64,000 bases of DNA from CAYPTB01 sp964413535 (GCA_964413535.1 CAYPTB010000062.1:1-64000); one strand, 5' to 3'. Counted from the stretch's first letter, positions 51,243 through 60,978 are shown. Program-made: numbers and translations. Notes: a model not told the origin generated them from the letters alone.

Positions 51243-52562
51243 ATGACCCACATCGCCCTCGCCCTCACCGTGCTCGCGCTCCCCCCGGCCCTCGGGGAGC
51301 GGGCGAGCGACCCGTTCGCGCGCTTCGAGCTCGAGGGCGGCGTGCACCTCGCCGTCCTCCACTTCCCCGACGCCCCGCGCCAGAGCACGTTCACGTTCTT
51401 CGGGGCGGGCCTCGTCGCCGATCCGGCGGACGGCGCCCAGCTCTCGCATCTGGCCGAGCACATGCTGGTGCGCGCCACGGATCCCGATTCGCTCGAGCCG
51501 CCGGGCATGCAGATCAACGGCGAGACGACGGCCGACGCGCTGCGGCTCGACACCTACGCCGAACCCGCGGCGTGGAAGGACGCGCTCGCGCGGCACGTGC
51601 GCTGGCTCGCGATCGACGCGTGCGACGCGACGCTGCTCGAGCGCGAGAAGCAGCGCATCGCCGCGGAGGAGCAATCGACCGTCGCGGGCGGCTTCACGCA
51701 CAAGTGGGCCGAGGCCGCGTGGAACCAGGTGGTCCGGCACGGCCGCGAGCACGCCGCCGTGCACGCCGACGTGGCGCGGGCGAGCACGGGAGACGTGGAG
51801 GCGTGGCTCCACGGGCACGGGGTGGCGAACGGCGAGGTCTGGATCGCGAGCGTGGGGCCCGTCGAGCCGACGAAAGTGCGCGACTTCCTCTCCGGCGAGC
51901 TGCGGGCGCTCCGCGCGCGGGAAGGCGCGACGGAGCGCGCGCGGCCCGAGCCCGGTGGGGAGCCGAGCGCGCGGCGGCCCAGCGTTCCGCGTGCGCCGCG
52001 GCACGCGCGCGCCACGTGGGACCTCGACGCCTACCAGTACCTCGAGTGGTATCCCCTGCGCGACGACGCCGTCGAGCGCGTTGCGGGTCGAGCGGCGGCA
52101 CAGATCCTCTCGTTCGAGCTCGCCCGGGGCGGCTCTCCGGCCGCGAACGGCAAGGCCTTCGCACGGACCGTGCGCACGCCCGAGGGCGCCTACCTGCTGC
52201 TCTCCGCCGCGCTCGCGAGCGCCGCCGACCTGGGGCCCGCGCGCGAGGCCTTCGCGGCGGCGCTCGCGGCCGCGCGCAACGGCGCGGGAACGTCCACCCT
52301 GCGCCAGCTCGCAGAGCAGAGCCTCTCGCTCCCCGATCCCGCGTTTTCGCGCGCGGCGCTCGAGCGGCTCGGGCGCGATGCATCGCTCGTCGAGGCCCAG
52401 CTCGCGCTGAACCGGATCGCCGCGGAGCTCGCGCTCGGACTCGACGCGGCGGAGATCGAGCGCGCCTGGCGCTCCCTCGACCGAAAGCGCATGGAGGAGT
52501 TCCTGAAAAAAGGCCTCGCGGACGCGCGGCGCTCGAGTCTGTTGCTCTCTCCGCGGCCGTGA
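51243..52562 (+). CDS. M16-like secreted zinc protease
   Basis: 439 residues. ATG 51243 has the Shine-Dalgarno AAGGAGG a few bases upstream. A signal-peptide-like start (MTHIALALTVLALPPALG) is followed by LSHLAEHMLVR, the inverted HxxEH zinc motif of the M16 family (H69, E72, H73), and by LEREKQRIAAEEQST, which supplies the likely third ligand. The later half resembles the non-catalytic second M16 domain. It lacks the usual GT after the zinc motif. M16 proteases cut peptides up to a limited size in a closed chamber, and this would act in the periplasm. Confidence 0.85.
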   Translation: MTHIALALTVLALPPALGERASDPFARFELEGGVHLAVLHFPDAPRQSTFTFFGAGLVADPADGAQLSHLAEHMLVRATDPDSLEPPGMQINGETTADALRLDTYAEPAAWKDALARHVRWLAIDACDATLLEREKQRIAAEEQSTVAGGFTHKWAEAAWNQVVRHGREHAAVHADVARASTGDVEAWLHGHGVANGEVWIASVGPVEPTKVRDFLSGELRALRAREGATERARPEPGGEPSARRPSVPRAPRHARATWDLDAYQYLEWYPLRDDAVERVAGRAAAQILSFELARGGSPAANGKAFARTVRTPEGAYLLLSAALASAADLGPAREAFAAALAAARNGAGTSTLRQLAEQSLSLPDPAFSRAALERLGRDASLVEAQLALNRIAAELALGLDAAEIERAWRSLDRKRMEEFLKKGLADARRSSLLLSPRP

Positions 52563-52585
52563 AGGCGCGCGTGGGCGCGCTCCGG

Positions 52586-54181
52586 TCAGCGTCCGTCGAG
52601 CGCGAGGCGGCGCAGGAGGAAGGACGTGGGCTTTTGGCCCGCGACGCTCTCGCGCAGCACCCAGTTCGACGCGCGCACGAGCACGTCGACATACGGGCCC
52701 TCGAGGTCGTCGGGGAGCGACGCGTCGAAGACGATGCGCGGATCCTCGCCCTCGGCCGGCGGCGGCACGTCGAAGCGGGCGAGCGCGCGACCTTGGAGCT
52801 CGATCGAGAGCGCGAGCGGGTAGACGGCGCTCGCGGCGGGGAGGCGCTCGAGCGTGAGCGAGAGGTGGTCCGCGCCTTCCGTGCGCAGCGCCGCGAAGAC
52901 GTGCTTGCCCACGGTGCCGTCGCCGACGAGTCCCCCGTAGACCTGGTGGATGCCCACGACTTGCTCGAGATCGATGGCGTTGCCGAGGAAGCGTTCGAGG
53001 AGCGCCGTCTCGCGCTCGAGGTACGGCGCGCGCTCCGTTGGAGCGAGGAACGCGTAGCCGCGCTCGCGGTACATCTCGTCCTGCGGCGGGAGCGGCTGCG
53101 CGCCCGCGCCGGGAACCCAGTCGCGCTCGATCAGGAAGTCCGCCATGCGCCAGGCTCCGGCGAGGAGGCAGCGGGCATTCGCGTGCGGGTCGTCGCCGAG
53201 CGTGTCCTCCGGCACGCGGCCGGCCACGAGACCGAGCACCGGGATCTCGGGCGCGAGCTCGGCCAAGCGGATCTCGAGCAACCGGTGGAAGTACTGATCG
53301 AACGGGAGCACGACGGCGAAGCGCGTCCCGCGCGCCGCGAGGTCGTCGTGGAGCGCTCGAAGGTCCTCGAGGAAGAGCTTCCAACGCCGCCGCGACTCGG
53401 GGGTGATGCCGCTGCGCAGAACGTGGTCGAGCACGCGGCGCCCGCCCGCGCGCAACACCTGCAGCCCGGCCGCCCGCGAGGGAGCGTGCTGCAGCGTCTT
53501 GATCAAGCGCGTCTGACCCTCGGTTCCGCCTTGCGGGCGATCGGGGCTCGGATCGATGTCCATCGAACGCCAGCCGAGCTCGTTCACCGCCGTCGAATCG
53601 TCGAGGTCGTTCAGAACGGCGACGTAGAGAACGATCTCGGGCGCCAGCCGCTCGAAGTGGTTCTGCAGGTAGCGGAACGAGCTCGTGTAGGTCCAGCCGG
53701 GGCAGGCGACCGTCCGGACGAAGGGACGCGAGTGAGCGGGGTCGAGCGTCTGCGCCAGGAACTGCTCGAGGCCGTGGGCGAAGGTCTCGTCGTCCGCCAC
53801 GCCGTGGCCGAAGGCCACCGAGTCGCCCAGCACGACGATGCGCGTGGCGCCGGGCTCGGGCGGCGATCCGATCCGCACGCGATCCCCGAACGCGTCGGTG
53901 CGGGCCTCGACGCCGAAGTCGGCGGTCGTCGAAGCCTTCATGCGGAACACGACGTCTTGGTCCTCGTCCAGCGCGTAGGGGCCCTCGGTGAGCGCCGCTC
54001 CCGCGTTGCGCTCGCGCACGGGGGCGGGCGCCGGCGGGAGCGCTCCGCGCTCGAGCAGCCGATCGACGAGCGACTCGCGCGTCCACAGGCTGTAGGCGCC
54101 CTCGAGCAGGAGCAGCGTCGCGGGCACGATCGCGATCGCGATCAGGGGGCCGAGGAAAGGTCTGCCGTTCAAGGCCGGCAT
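52586..54181 (-). CDS. SGNH/GDSL-like hydrolase, membrane-anchored
   Basis: 531 residues. One N-terminal membrane helix (FLGPLIAIAIVPATLLLLEGAY) and a periplasmic catalytic part. Block I is IVVLGDSVAFGHGVADDE with the nucleophile Ser in GDS; AVLNDLDD and a later DDPHANARC supply the Asp-x-x-His of block V. These enzymes act on acyl or acetyl groups of envelope glycans or lipids. It is 74 nt downstream of the GT-C gene, same strand, and forms an envelope module with it. The C-terminal ~200 residues carry a beta-rich domain with no clear name. Confidence 0.85.
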   Translation of the reverse strand: MPALNGRPFLGPLIAIAIVPATLLLLEGAYSLWTRESLVDRLLERGALPPAPAPVRERNAGAALTEGPYALDEDQDVVFRMKASTTADFGVEARTDAFGDRVRIGSPPEPGATRIVVLGDSVAFGHGVADDETFAHGLEQFLAQTLDPAHSRPFVRTVACPGWTYTSSFRYLQNHFERLAPEIVLYVAVLNDLDDSTAVNELGWRSMDIDPSPDRPQGGTEGQTRLIKTLQHAPSRAAGLQVLRAGGRRVLDHVLRSGITPESRRRWKLFLEDLRALHDDLAARGTRFAVVLPFDQYFHRLLEIRLAELAPEIPVLGLVAGRVPEDTLGDDPHANARCLLAGAWRMADFLIERDWVPGAGAQPLPPQDEMYRERGYAFLAPTERAPYLERETALLERFLGNAIDLEQVVGIHQVYGGLVGDGTVGKHVFAALRTEGADHLSLTLERLPAASAVYPLALSIELQGRALARFDVPPPAEGEDPRIVFDASLPDDLEGPYVDVLVRASNWVLRESVAGQKPTSFLLRRLALDGR

Positions 54182-54255
54182 TCTCGACGCGGCGGGCAGT
54201 CGCGTCCACCGCCCGCAAGCGCGGAGCCCTGGCCGCCGCGCGCAGCGGCGGCGCG

Positions 54256-56121
54256 TCAGGGCAGCGGGACGAGCGTGCCGCCGCGCGGCTCGAAGCGATA
54301 GGCGGGAGGATCTCCGAGGCGCGCGCGGAGGACCGCGTTGCGCGCTCCGAGGTCGCGTGCGAAGACCACTCCCGCACCGGCGCCTTCGTCGAACGAGGGC
54401 GGCGGCAGCGCGAAGCGCTTGAGCTCCTCCTCCGACTCGAGCGCGACGAAGACCACGCCGTGCTCGAGGCCCGCTGCCCGCGCGGCGCGCCACGGAGCGC
54501 TGCGCAGCGCCTGCTCCGTGCGGGCGAGCGCGAGGTGGCGGGCGAGCAGGCGCGCGCTCCCGAGCGACAGCACGAGCAGCACGAGCAGCGCGGCGGCTCG
54601 TCCGCGCTCGCGCTCGAGGGCGTCGAGACCGCAGGCCGAGAGCACGCACAGGAGCGGCACCGCTTCGACGAGGTACAGCGGCCCGACCCAGGGGATGCCC
54701 TGGAAGCGGTGCAGCGCGTACGCGGCGAAGAGGGAGACGAAGGGCGCCCACAGGTAGACCGTCGCGCGCGGGCGCCGCACGGCGAGCGCTCCGGCGACGA
54801 CGAGCCACAGCCCCCCCACTCCGCCGTGCAGCCAGACGCCGAGCCGCGCGAGGTTGAAGCGCGCTTGCTCCGCCGCCGTGCCGAGGTTCACGAGGCCCCA
54901 GCGGTCGTTGGGCGAGACGGTGTCCGCGTACAGGCCGTACGCGGTCTCGAACGGGTGGCCCGTGAGCACCGCGTTCGTCCACAGGAAGAAGGCGGCGCCG
55001 GGCAGCAGGCCCGCGCAGAGGACGAGCGCGGCGCGCGGGCGCACGAGCCAGACCGGCGCGAACGGCAGGGCGAAGGCGAGTGCGGTCAGCGGCCGCGCGA
55101 GGAAGGCGAGCGAGAGCGCGACGCCCGCGCCGAGCGCGAGGGGGAAGCTCGGCCTCTTGCGCTCGCGCGCCGCGAGCGAGAGCTCGGCGAAGACGAGGCA
55201 AGCAGGCAGGGAGAGCGCGTGCGAGAGCCACAGCGTCTCGACGCCGAGGACGACCGGCGACAGCGCGACGAGGAGCGCCGCGCGCTCGGGCCGCGGACAC
55301 AGGAGCCGCCGCGCGATGCGGAAGGCGAAGAGCGGCAGGAGGCCCGCGAGCAAGCGCGGCAGGAGCTCGGGCAGACCCACGAGCTCGCCCACGGCCAGGG
55401 CCGCGGAGGTTCCCGGCGGGTACTTCGAGAAGGCGCGCGCGCCGGGCAGGATCTGGCGCGCCGGGAAGAAGTCCGCGAGGTCGCCGACGTCGCGCGCGTG
55501 CTCGCCCGAGGCGAACAGCTCGGCTTGGAAGAGGTACGCGCGCTCGTCGTTCGTCAGGGGCTCTCCCCCGAGCACGGCGTGCGACAGGATGCCCGGCGCG
55601 AGTGCGGCGAAGGCGCAGGCCGCGAAGACGACGCGCCGGGCGGCGCGCGGATTCGCAGAGACTTCCGCGTCGCGCGCGGGCGAGGTCGGCAGGAGGCCGA
55701 TCAGGGCCAGCGCGACGAGGCCCAGCCCGAGGCCCTGCGCGAGGTCGCCCAGGTCGAGGTACCACGGGGCGCTCGTCACGCCGCGCTCCGCGACGAAGCG
55801 CACCGTGCCCGGATCGATCGAGGAGAAGAGCGCGAGCGCGCCGAGGGCGGTCGCCGCGGCGAGCCGACCGGGGAACCAGCGCGCGAACGCGCGGCCCGCG
55901 ACGAGGGCGACGGCGCAGGCGACCAGGATGCGCGGGAGCGTCGGACCGAAGGCGGACACGAGCTCGGCGCGGTCACCCTCCCACAGGACGCGCCCGGCGA
56001 ACGTCCAGCGGAAGAGCTGCGCTCCGTCCTGCGCGAACGCTCCATCCGCGAAGCGGCCGTCGACCAGGCACGCGAGCGCCCCCAGCACGAACAGCACGCC
56101 GCAGGCGATCCAGCGCGTCAC
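54256..56121 (-). CDS. Polytopic GT-C-like membrane protein
   Basis: 621 residues with about ten to twelve membrane helices. EPLTNDERAYLFQAELFASG carries acidic residues at the end of an early loop, as in lipid-linked sugar transferases; SKYPPGTSAALAVGELVG and GLVNLGTAAEQARFNLARLG recall the ArnT/PMT family. No sequence identifies the sugar. The start is uncertain: GTG 56121 is preferred because TTG 56163 would overlap the ATG of the divergent sulfatase gene. Confidence 0.78.
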   Translation of the reverse strand: MTRWIACGVLFVLGALACLVDGRFADGAFAQDGAQLFRWTFAGRVLWEGDRAELVSAFGPTLPRILVACAVALVAGRAFARWFPGRLAAATALGALALFSSIDPGTVRFVAERGVTSAPWYLDLGDLAQGLGLGLVALALIGLLPTSPARDAEVSANPRAARRVVFAACAFAALAPGILSHAVLGGEPLTNDERAYLFQAELFASGEHARDVGDLADFFPARQILPGARAFSKYPPGTSAALAVGELVGLPELLPRLLAGLLPLFAFRIARRLLCPRPERAALLVALSPVVLGVETLWLSHALSLPACLVFAELSLAARERKRPSFPLALGAGVALSLAFLARPLTALAFALPFAPVWLVRPRAALVLCAGLLPGAAFFLWTNAVLTGHPFETAYGLYADTVSPNDRWGLVNLGTAAEQARFNLARLGVWLHGGVGGLWLVVAGALAVRRPRATVYLWAPFVSLFAAYALHRFQGIPWVGPLYLVEAVPLLCVLSACGLDALERERGRAAALLVLLVLSLGSARLLARHLALARTEQALRSAPWRAARAAGLEHGVVFVALESEEELKRFALPPPSFDEGAGAGVVFARDLGARNAVLRARLGDPPAYRFEPRGGTLVPLP

Positions 56122-56162
56122 GCGCGTGAAGATACGCGAGCCCCCGCGGTAGGCTACGTCCA

Positions 56163-57587
56163 ATGCTGCGACTCCGCGTCCTGCTCCTCGTCGCCGCTGC
56201 GGCGTGCGCCGACGAGCGCCCCAACGTCCTCCTGCTCTCGCTGGACAGCGTGCGCGCCGACCACACGGGTCCCGGCGGCCATCGGAATCCGGCGCACCCC
56301 GACGTTCCGGTCACCCCGCGCATCGACCGGCTGGCCGAGACGGGCGTCGTGTTCGAGAACGCGGTGAGCACGACCTCGTGGACGCTGCCCGCGCACATGG
56401 CGCTCTTCACGGGTCTCTCCGACGAGCTGCACGGCGTGGTGGACAACGAGTCCTCGCTCGATCCGGCGCTCGTCACGCTCGCCGAGCTCCTCTCCCAGCG
56501 CGGCTACGCCACCGCCGGCTTCTACAGCGGTCCGTACCTGAACCCGCTCTTCGGCTTCGGGCAGGGCTTCGACCACTACGAGAACTGCGGGTTGGAGGTG
56601 CCGCTCGGCGTCTTCGAGGGCGGCGAGCTCGGCGGGTGGCGCGACGTCCACCAGCACTCCCACGAGACGGTCACGAGCCGCGAGCTGCTCGAGGCGACGA
56701 GCGCCTGGATCCGCGCGCACGCGCACGACGGGCCGTTCTTCGTGCTCGTCCACTGGTGGGACCCGCACTACGACTACAAGGCGCCTCTCGAGTACGCGGC
56801 GCGCTTCGACGCGGACTACCGCGGAGCCTGGACGGGCGTGCGCGACGAAGACATCCAGCGCCCGCGCGCGCCGGCGGACCTGGCGCACGTGCTCGCGCTG
56901 TACGACGCGGAGATCGCCTACACCGACCACCACATCGGAGGCTTGCTCGATCTGCTCGACGAGCTCGGTCTTTACTCCGACACGCTGGTCGTCGTGACCT
57001 CGGACCACGGCGAGGAGTTCTACGAGCGCACGCGCTGGGGCCACCAGCGCACGCTGAAGGACGAGGTGCTGCGCGTCCCGCTCGTCATGCGCCTCTCCGA
57101 TCGCATTCCGGCCGGAGCGCGCGTGCGCGGCCAGGCGCGCCTGCAGGACGTCTTCGCGACGATCGCGGACCTCGCCGGGATCGACCCGCCGTCCTACGTC
57201 GAAGGTCGCAGCTTGCGCGCTCTGTGGGAGGATCCCGAGCACCCGGGCTTCACGCAGCCGCTCTACCTCTGCGTCCCGCACCGCGACATCCGCGTGAGCG
57301 GCGTGCGCACGCTCGAGACGAAGGCCGTGTGGGACCACAGCGCGGGGAAGGGCGCGGTCTGGAACCTCGTCGACGATCCGGCCGAGCGCGCTCCGCGAGC
57401 CTTCGACGCGCACGAGCTCGCGGGGGGCGAGCACGCGGGGATTCGCGCGCTCCGGAGCTGGCTCGAGTCGCTGGAGGCGACCCGCGCCGCGCTCCCCAGC
57501 ACCCCCGGCCGCGCGCGGGGGCCCGTGCTCGACGAGGCGACCTGGGCCGAGCTCGAGGCCCTCGGCTACGTCGAGTCCGACGATTGA
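56163..57587 (+). CDS. Sulfatase-fold secreted protein, Thr at the nucleophile position
   Basis: 474 residues. The start MLRLRVLLLVAAAACAD gives a lipobox-like AAAC. Core motifs are VLLLSLDSVRADHTGPGG, TSWTLPAHMALFTG with Thr74 where sulfatases carry the modified Cys or Ser, LVHWWDPHYDY and VTSDHGEEFYERT. It is closely similar to the protein at 34898, including the C-terminal ELEALGYVESDD. As there, hydrolysis or transfer of phosphate or sulfate groups on envelope glycans is more likely than formylglycine-dependent sulfatase activity. It is divergently placed next to the GT-C gene, mirroring the module at 35-38 kb. Confidence 0.87.
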   Translation: MLRLRVLLLVAAAACADERPNVLLLSLDSVRADHTGPGGHRNPAHPDVPVTPRIDRLAETGVVFENAVSTTSWTLPAHMALFTGLSDELHGVVDNESSLDPALVTLAELLSQRGYATAGFYSGPYLNPLFGFGQGFDHYENCGLEVPLGVFEGGELGGWRDVHQHSHETVTSRELLEATSAWIRAHAHDGPFFVLVHWWDPHYDYKAPLEYAARFDADYRGAWTGVRDEDIQRPRAPADLAHVLALYDAEIAYTDHHIGGLLDLLDELGLYSDTLVVVTSDHGEEFYERTRWGHQRTLKDEVLRVPLVMRLSDRIPAGARVRGQARLQDVFATIADLAGIDPPSYVEGRSLRALWEDPEHPGFTQPLYLCVPHRDIRVSGVRTLETKAVWDHSAGKGAVWNLVDDPAERAPRAFDAHELAGGEHAGIRALRSWLESLEATRAALPSTPGRARGPVLDEATWAELEALGYVESDD

Positions 57588-57672
57588 CTCGCCCCGCGAG
57601 CAAGCTCGCCGGTTGCCGACGAGCGCGCTCGTGCAGCGTCTCGGCGCAGGGCGAGCTCGCGCAGGTGCGCGA

Positions 57673-58968
57673 TCAACGTCCTTCCGACTCGAAACCCGCG
57701 GGCAGCGCGACCGCTGCGGGGTGCGGGAGGCCGGCCTCGCGCAGGAGCGCGTCGATCTTGTCCTCCGTGCCGCGCTCCATGGGATGCAGGCCGCGGAAGC
57801 GCACGCGCCCTTCCGCGTCGAGGATCGCGACGTGCGGGATGCCCTGGATGCCGTACTCGGGATTGAAGACCGCTTGCTCGGAGAACGCGACCGTCCAGGT
57901 GACTTCCTGCTGGGAGAGGTAGCCGGACATGAGCTCGTGCTCGAGCTCGGGCTTGCCCTGCGTGTCCGTGCGCGTCCCGTCGGGCGCGTGGTGGGAGCCC
58001 TGGAGGCTCGTGACGCCGACGATCGCGACGGGGAAGTCGGCGTAGCGCTCCTTCAGATCGCGTACGCGCGGGAAGCTCGCCACGCACGGACTGCACCACG
58101 TGGCCCAGAAGTCGAGCACGACCACCTTGCCGCGCAGGTCAGCGAGCGACGCGAGCGGCGTCTCCGAGCTCGTCCAGGTGAAGTCGAGCGCCGGTGCGAC
58201 GTGGCCGACGAGCTCGCCGCGCGCGAACGCGCCGTTCAGGAAGACTTGACGCTGCGACAGGTAGGCCTTCATCTCCGCCGGCGCCTTGTCGCGCGCCGCC
58301 GTCATGGCGGCGACCATGCGCAGGCGCAGCGCTTCGCGGCCCTGCGCGAACGAATCGCCCTCGAGCGCGAGCAGGCCTTCGAGCAGGTTCGGGAACTCGG
58401 ACACGACTTGCGGGGGCAGGTCCCCCGTCATGTAGGGCGCGAGCGCGACGACGTCCGGGAAGACCCCGGCGAGGACGTCCGGCTCGAGATTGCCGACGGC
58501 GCCGAAGATCTCGCCGGCGCGCCCCGTGGCGAGAGCACCCGCGAGCCCCGGGTGGCGCAGCGCCGCGCGCACGGGCTCTTCGTCCGCCGCATCCTCCATG
58601 ACGGTGAGGAGCAGGACCGCCGCCACGGCGCCGTCGGGCGTCTCGGCCGCAGCGAAGGACGCGAGGCGTGCGCGCGCGTCCGCTTCCCGCCCCGCGTAGC
58701 TGATCAGGCGCGCGTTCGCGAGCCTCTCGATGTCCGCGAAGGACAACGCTCTGAAGTCGCACCCCTCGAGGGCGGCGCGCGCCTTCGTCCGAACCCGCTC
58801 GAACGTGAGGCGATCCCCGCTCGCGAGGGTCGACTTCATCCACTCCTCGAACGTCTCGATCGCCGTCCGAACGGCGGGGGAGCTCTCCTGCGCGGCGGCC
58901 GAGCGCAACGGATGGGAAATGAGCAGCGCGAGGGCGGCTCCGAAGGCGATCAAGGCGGAGTGCTTCAT
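57673..58968 (-). CDS. TlpA-like thioredoxin-domain protein
   Basis: 431 residues. A signal peptide (SALIAFGAALALLISHPL) is followed by ~230 residues of helical region rich in Ala/Leu, and by a TlpA/AhpC-type thioredoxin domain (~255-425): VVVLDFWATWCSPCVASFP with redox cysteines C292 and C295, and GIQGIPHVAILDAEG with the cis-Pro. It acts as a reductant or disulfide exchanger outside the membrane. The N-terminal helical domain is common in planctomycetal thioredoxin proteins. ATG 58968 is preferred; 58980 is possible. Confidence 0.87.
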   Translation of the reverse strand: MKHSALIAFGAALALLISHPLRSAAAQESSPAVRTAIETFEEWMKSTLASGDRLTFERVRTKARAALEGCDFRALSFADIERLANARLISYAGREADARARLASFAAAETPDGAVAAVLLLTVMEDAADEEPVRAALRHPGLAGALATGRAGEIFGAVGNLEPDVLAGVFPDVVALAPYMTGDLPPQVVSEFPNLLEGLLALEGDSFAQGREALRLRMVAAMTAARDKAPAEMKAYLSQRQVFLNGAFARGELVGHVAPALDFTWTSSETPLASLADLRGKVVVLDFWATWCSPCVASFPRVRDLKERYADFPVAIVGVTSLQGSHHAPDGTRTDTQGKPELEHELMSGYLSQQEVTWTVAFSEQAVFNPEYGIQGIPHVAILDAEGRVRFRGLHPMERGTEDKIDALLREAGLPHPAAVALPAGFESEGR

Positions 58969-59107
58969 GGCCCGGGCCATTGTAGGGTCCGCTGCGCTTC
59001 ACGCCGCTTGCGACCACCACCGTTGCCGAGGCGCGGGATTCCCCTTGCAGGGTCTCCGCCTTCCGTTAAAACGGCCCGCCCCCGGCCACGGGAGCGGGAC
59101 CCAGCGC

Positions 59108-59797
59108 GTGAAGCTCTCGATCGTCATCCCGATCTACAACGAGGAGGGCACGCTGGAGCGGCTCGTCTCGCGCGTGCAGGCGACGCCCTACGAGAAGGAA
59201 GTCTTGCTCGTCGACGACTGCTCGAGCGATGGGAGCCCCGCCATCATGGAAGCGCTCGCGGCGCGCTGGGACAACGTCCGCTGCTTCCACCACGCCGAGA
59301 ACCAGGGCAAGGGCGGAGCGCTCGCAACGGGCTTCCGCGAGGTGACGGGCGACGTCGTCATCATCCAGGACGCCGACCTCGAGTACGACCCCAGCGACTA
59401 CCCCGATCTCCTGCGCCCCATCGAGGACGGTCTCGCCGACGTCGTGTACGGCAGCCGCTTCATGGGCGGACGCTACGTGCGCGTGCACCTGTTCTGGCAC
59501 TACGTCGGCAACCGCTTCCTCACACTGCTCTCGAACTGCTTCACCAACCTGAACCTCACGGACATGGAGACCTGCTACAAGGTCTTCCGCGCCGAGATCG
59601 CGAAGAGGCTCGACATCCGCTCGCGGACGTTCGCGGTGGAGCCCGAGATCACGGCCAAGGTGGCGAAGCTGCGCGCGCGCGTGTACGAGGTCCCGATCAA
59701 GTACGCCGGCCGCGACTACGCCGAGGGCAAGAAGATCCGCCCGAAGGACGCCTTGATCGCCGTGTGGGCGATCGTGCGCTGGGGCCTGTTCGCGTAG
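59108..59797 (+). CDS. Glycosyltransferase family 2 (polyprenyl-phosphate sugar transferase type)
   Basis: 229 residues from GTG 59108. The GT-A fold is clear: LSIVIPIYNEEGTLERLVSR, LLVDDCSSDGS, NQGKGGALATGF, IIQDADLEYDPSDYP with the D-x-D metal motif, and VVYGSRFMGG. It resembles dolichyl-phosphate mannose synthase-type enzymes that load a sugar on a lipid carrier. It could supply the lipid-linked sugar used by the GT-C enzymes in this window (inference). It converges with the gene at 59830. Confidence 0.9.
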   Translation: MKLSIVIPIYNEEGTLERLVSRVQATPYEKEVLLVDDCSSDGSPAIMEALAARWDNVRCFHHAENQGKGGALATGFREVTGDVVIIQDADLEYDPSDYPDLLRPIEDGLADVVYGSRFMGGRYVRVHLFWHYVGNRFLTLLSNCFTNLNLTDMETCYKVFRAEIAKRLDIRSRTFAVEPEITAKVAKLRARVYEVPIKYAGRDYAEGKKIRPKDALIAVWAIVRWGLFA

Positions 59798-59829
59798 ACC
59801 CGCGCCTAGACCCGCGCGGCGACGATCGG

Positions 59830-60867
59830 TCAGCGCGGCTTGCGCAGGATCGTCACCATCCCGAAGTAACCCTCGAGGCCGTCCTTCTCGCCTTCGTCCC
59901 AGCCGAGGCGCTGGGCCATCTCGCGCAGCACCGGCGTGTCGTCCTGGTCGTACGCGACGACCTCGAAGCCCACGTCCTCCAGCAGACCGCGCTCGAAGGG
60001 ACAACCGCCCGTCGCCATGGGCAGGTAGCGCTCGCCGGGCGGGTTCTGCACCCCGTAGACGTTGTAGATCACGAACAGCCCGCCGGGCTCGAGCATGTCG
60101 AGCACGGCGCAGGCGAAGACCTCGTCCGCGACGCCGAGGTGCACGAGCGAGCGCGGGTCGGCCTCGCGTTCGGGGTGGACGTAGCCGCGCTTCAAGACGT
60201 TCTTGGAGAGCACGAGCCGATATCCCTCTCCCACGCGTCCGACGAGCTCCGGGTCGGCCGGGAAGCTCCCGTGGTGGAGCGTGACGCGCCCGCGCTCTCC
60301 GTCGCCGGCCGCGCGCGCGCGCGGCACCTGGCCCGTGTCCGAGGGATCCGCGTACAGGAGCCGCAGGATCTCGCTCACCTCCACCCCCACCGCGTCCGCG
60401 CCGAGGCTCGCGAGCATGCGCAGGTGTCCGATCCCGCCGTAGCCGAAGTCGAACACGCGCGCGCCGTCCACGGACTCGATCCCGTTCCGGCCGGCGAGGT
60501 CCAGGGCGCGCGTGTAGGCGATCGGCGTGCCGTAGAACGTGTGGTAGTAGAGGTACTCGTCGAACGCGATCGGCTCGAAGCCGGCGAGCTCCGCCGCGCT
60601 GCGGCCGGCCGCCTGCTCCTCCGTCAGCGCTTTTCCGCTGGACCGGTTCCACAGGAAGGTGCGCACGCCCGGTCGGGCCGGCAGGTCGCGCGCGGCGGAC
60701 AGGAAGGCCGCACCGAGCTCGCTCTCCACGATCGCCGCCAGCGACTCGGCTTCCGCGCGCACGACCTCCAACGCAGACGGGGCGCTGGGCGTCGATTCGC
60801 TCGCCTGGCGGACGAGCGACGGGAAGACGAGCGACGGGAAGAAGAGGAGCGCGATCATCGCCATCAT
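59830..60867 (-). CDS. Exported SAM-methyltransferase-like protein
   Basis: 345 residues. An N-terminal hydrophobic segment (MMAMIALLFFPSLVFPSLV) suggests a signal peptide or anchor, which is odd for a methyltransferase. The SAM-binding part reads VFDFGYGGIGHLRMLASLGADAVGVEVS, with LEPGGLFVIYNVYG later. A long segment between (GYRLVLSKNVLKRGYVHP) belongs to the same fold. I do not recognise the substrate. The start is chosen at ATG 60867; 60864 and 60858 are close alternatives. Upstream, 60924 would give a longer Arg-rich N-terminus. Confidence 0.72.
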   Translation of the reverse strand: MMAMIALLFFPSLVFPSLVRQASESTPSAPSALEVVRAEAESLAAIVESELGAAFLSAARDLPARPGVRTFLWNRSSGKALTEEQAAGRSAAELAGFEPIAFDEYLYYHTFYGTPIAYTRALDLAGRNGIESVDGARVFDFGYGGIGHLRMLASLGADAVGVEVSEILRLLYADPSDTGQVPRARAAGDGERGRVTLHHGSFPADPELVGRVGEGYRLVLSKNVLKRGYVHPEREADPRSLVHLGVADEVFACAVLDMLEPGGLFVIYNVYGVQNPPGERYLPMATGGCPFERGLLEDVGFEVVAYDQDDTPVLREMAQRLGWDEGEKDGLEGYFGMVTILRKPR

Positions 60868-60978
60868 TCGGGTGACCTCGCGCGTGATTCTATCCGCGCC
60901 GCACGCCGCCCCCGTGCGCTCCACGCGCAGGTAGCGTAGCTCTTGGGTACGGGGCGCTCGCGCGCGCGCCGTCCGAGC

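Noticed and set aside
50565..54377. Very long minus-strand frame across the M16-like and SGNH genes
   Set aside because: It is a mixture of shadow frames with Arg-rich composition and no domain.
34898..57587. Sulfatase-fold proteins as substrates of the SUMF1-domain protein at the left edge
   Set aside because: Both have Thr at the site that would have to be Cys or Ser for formylglycine formation.
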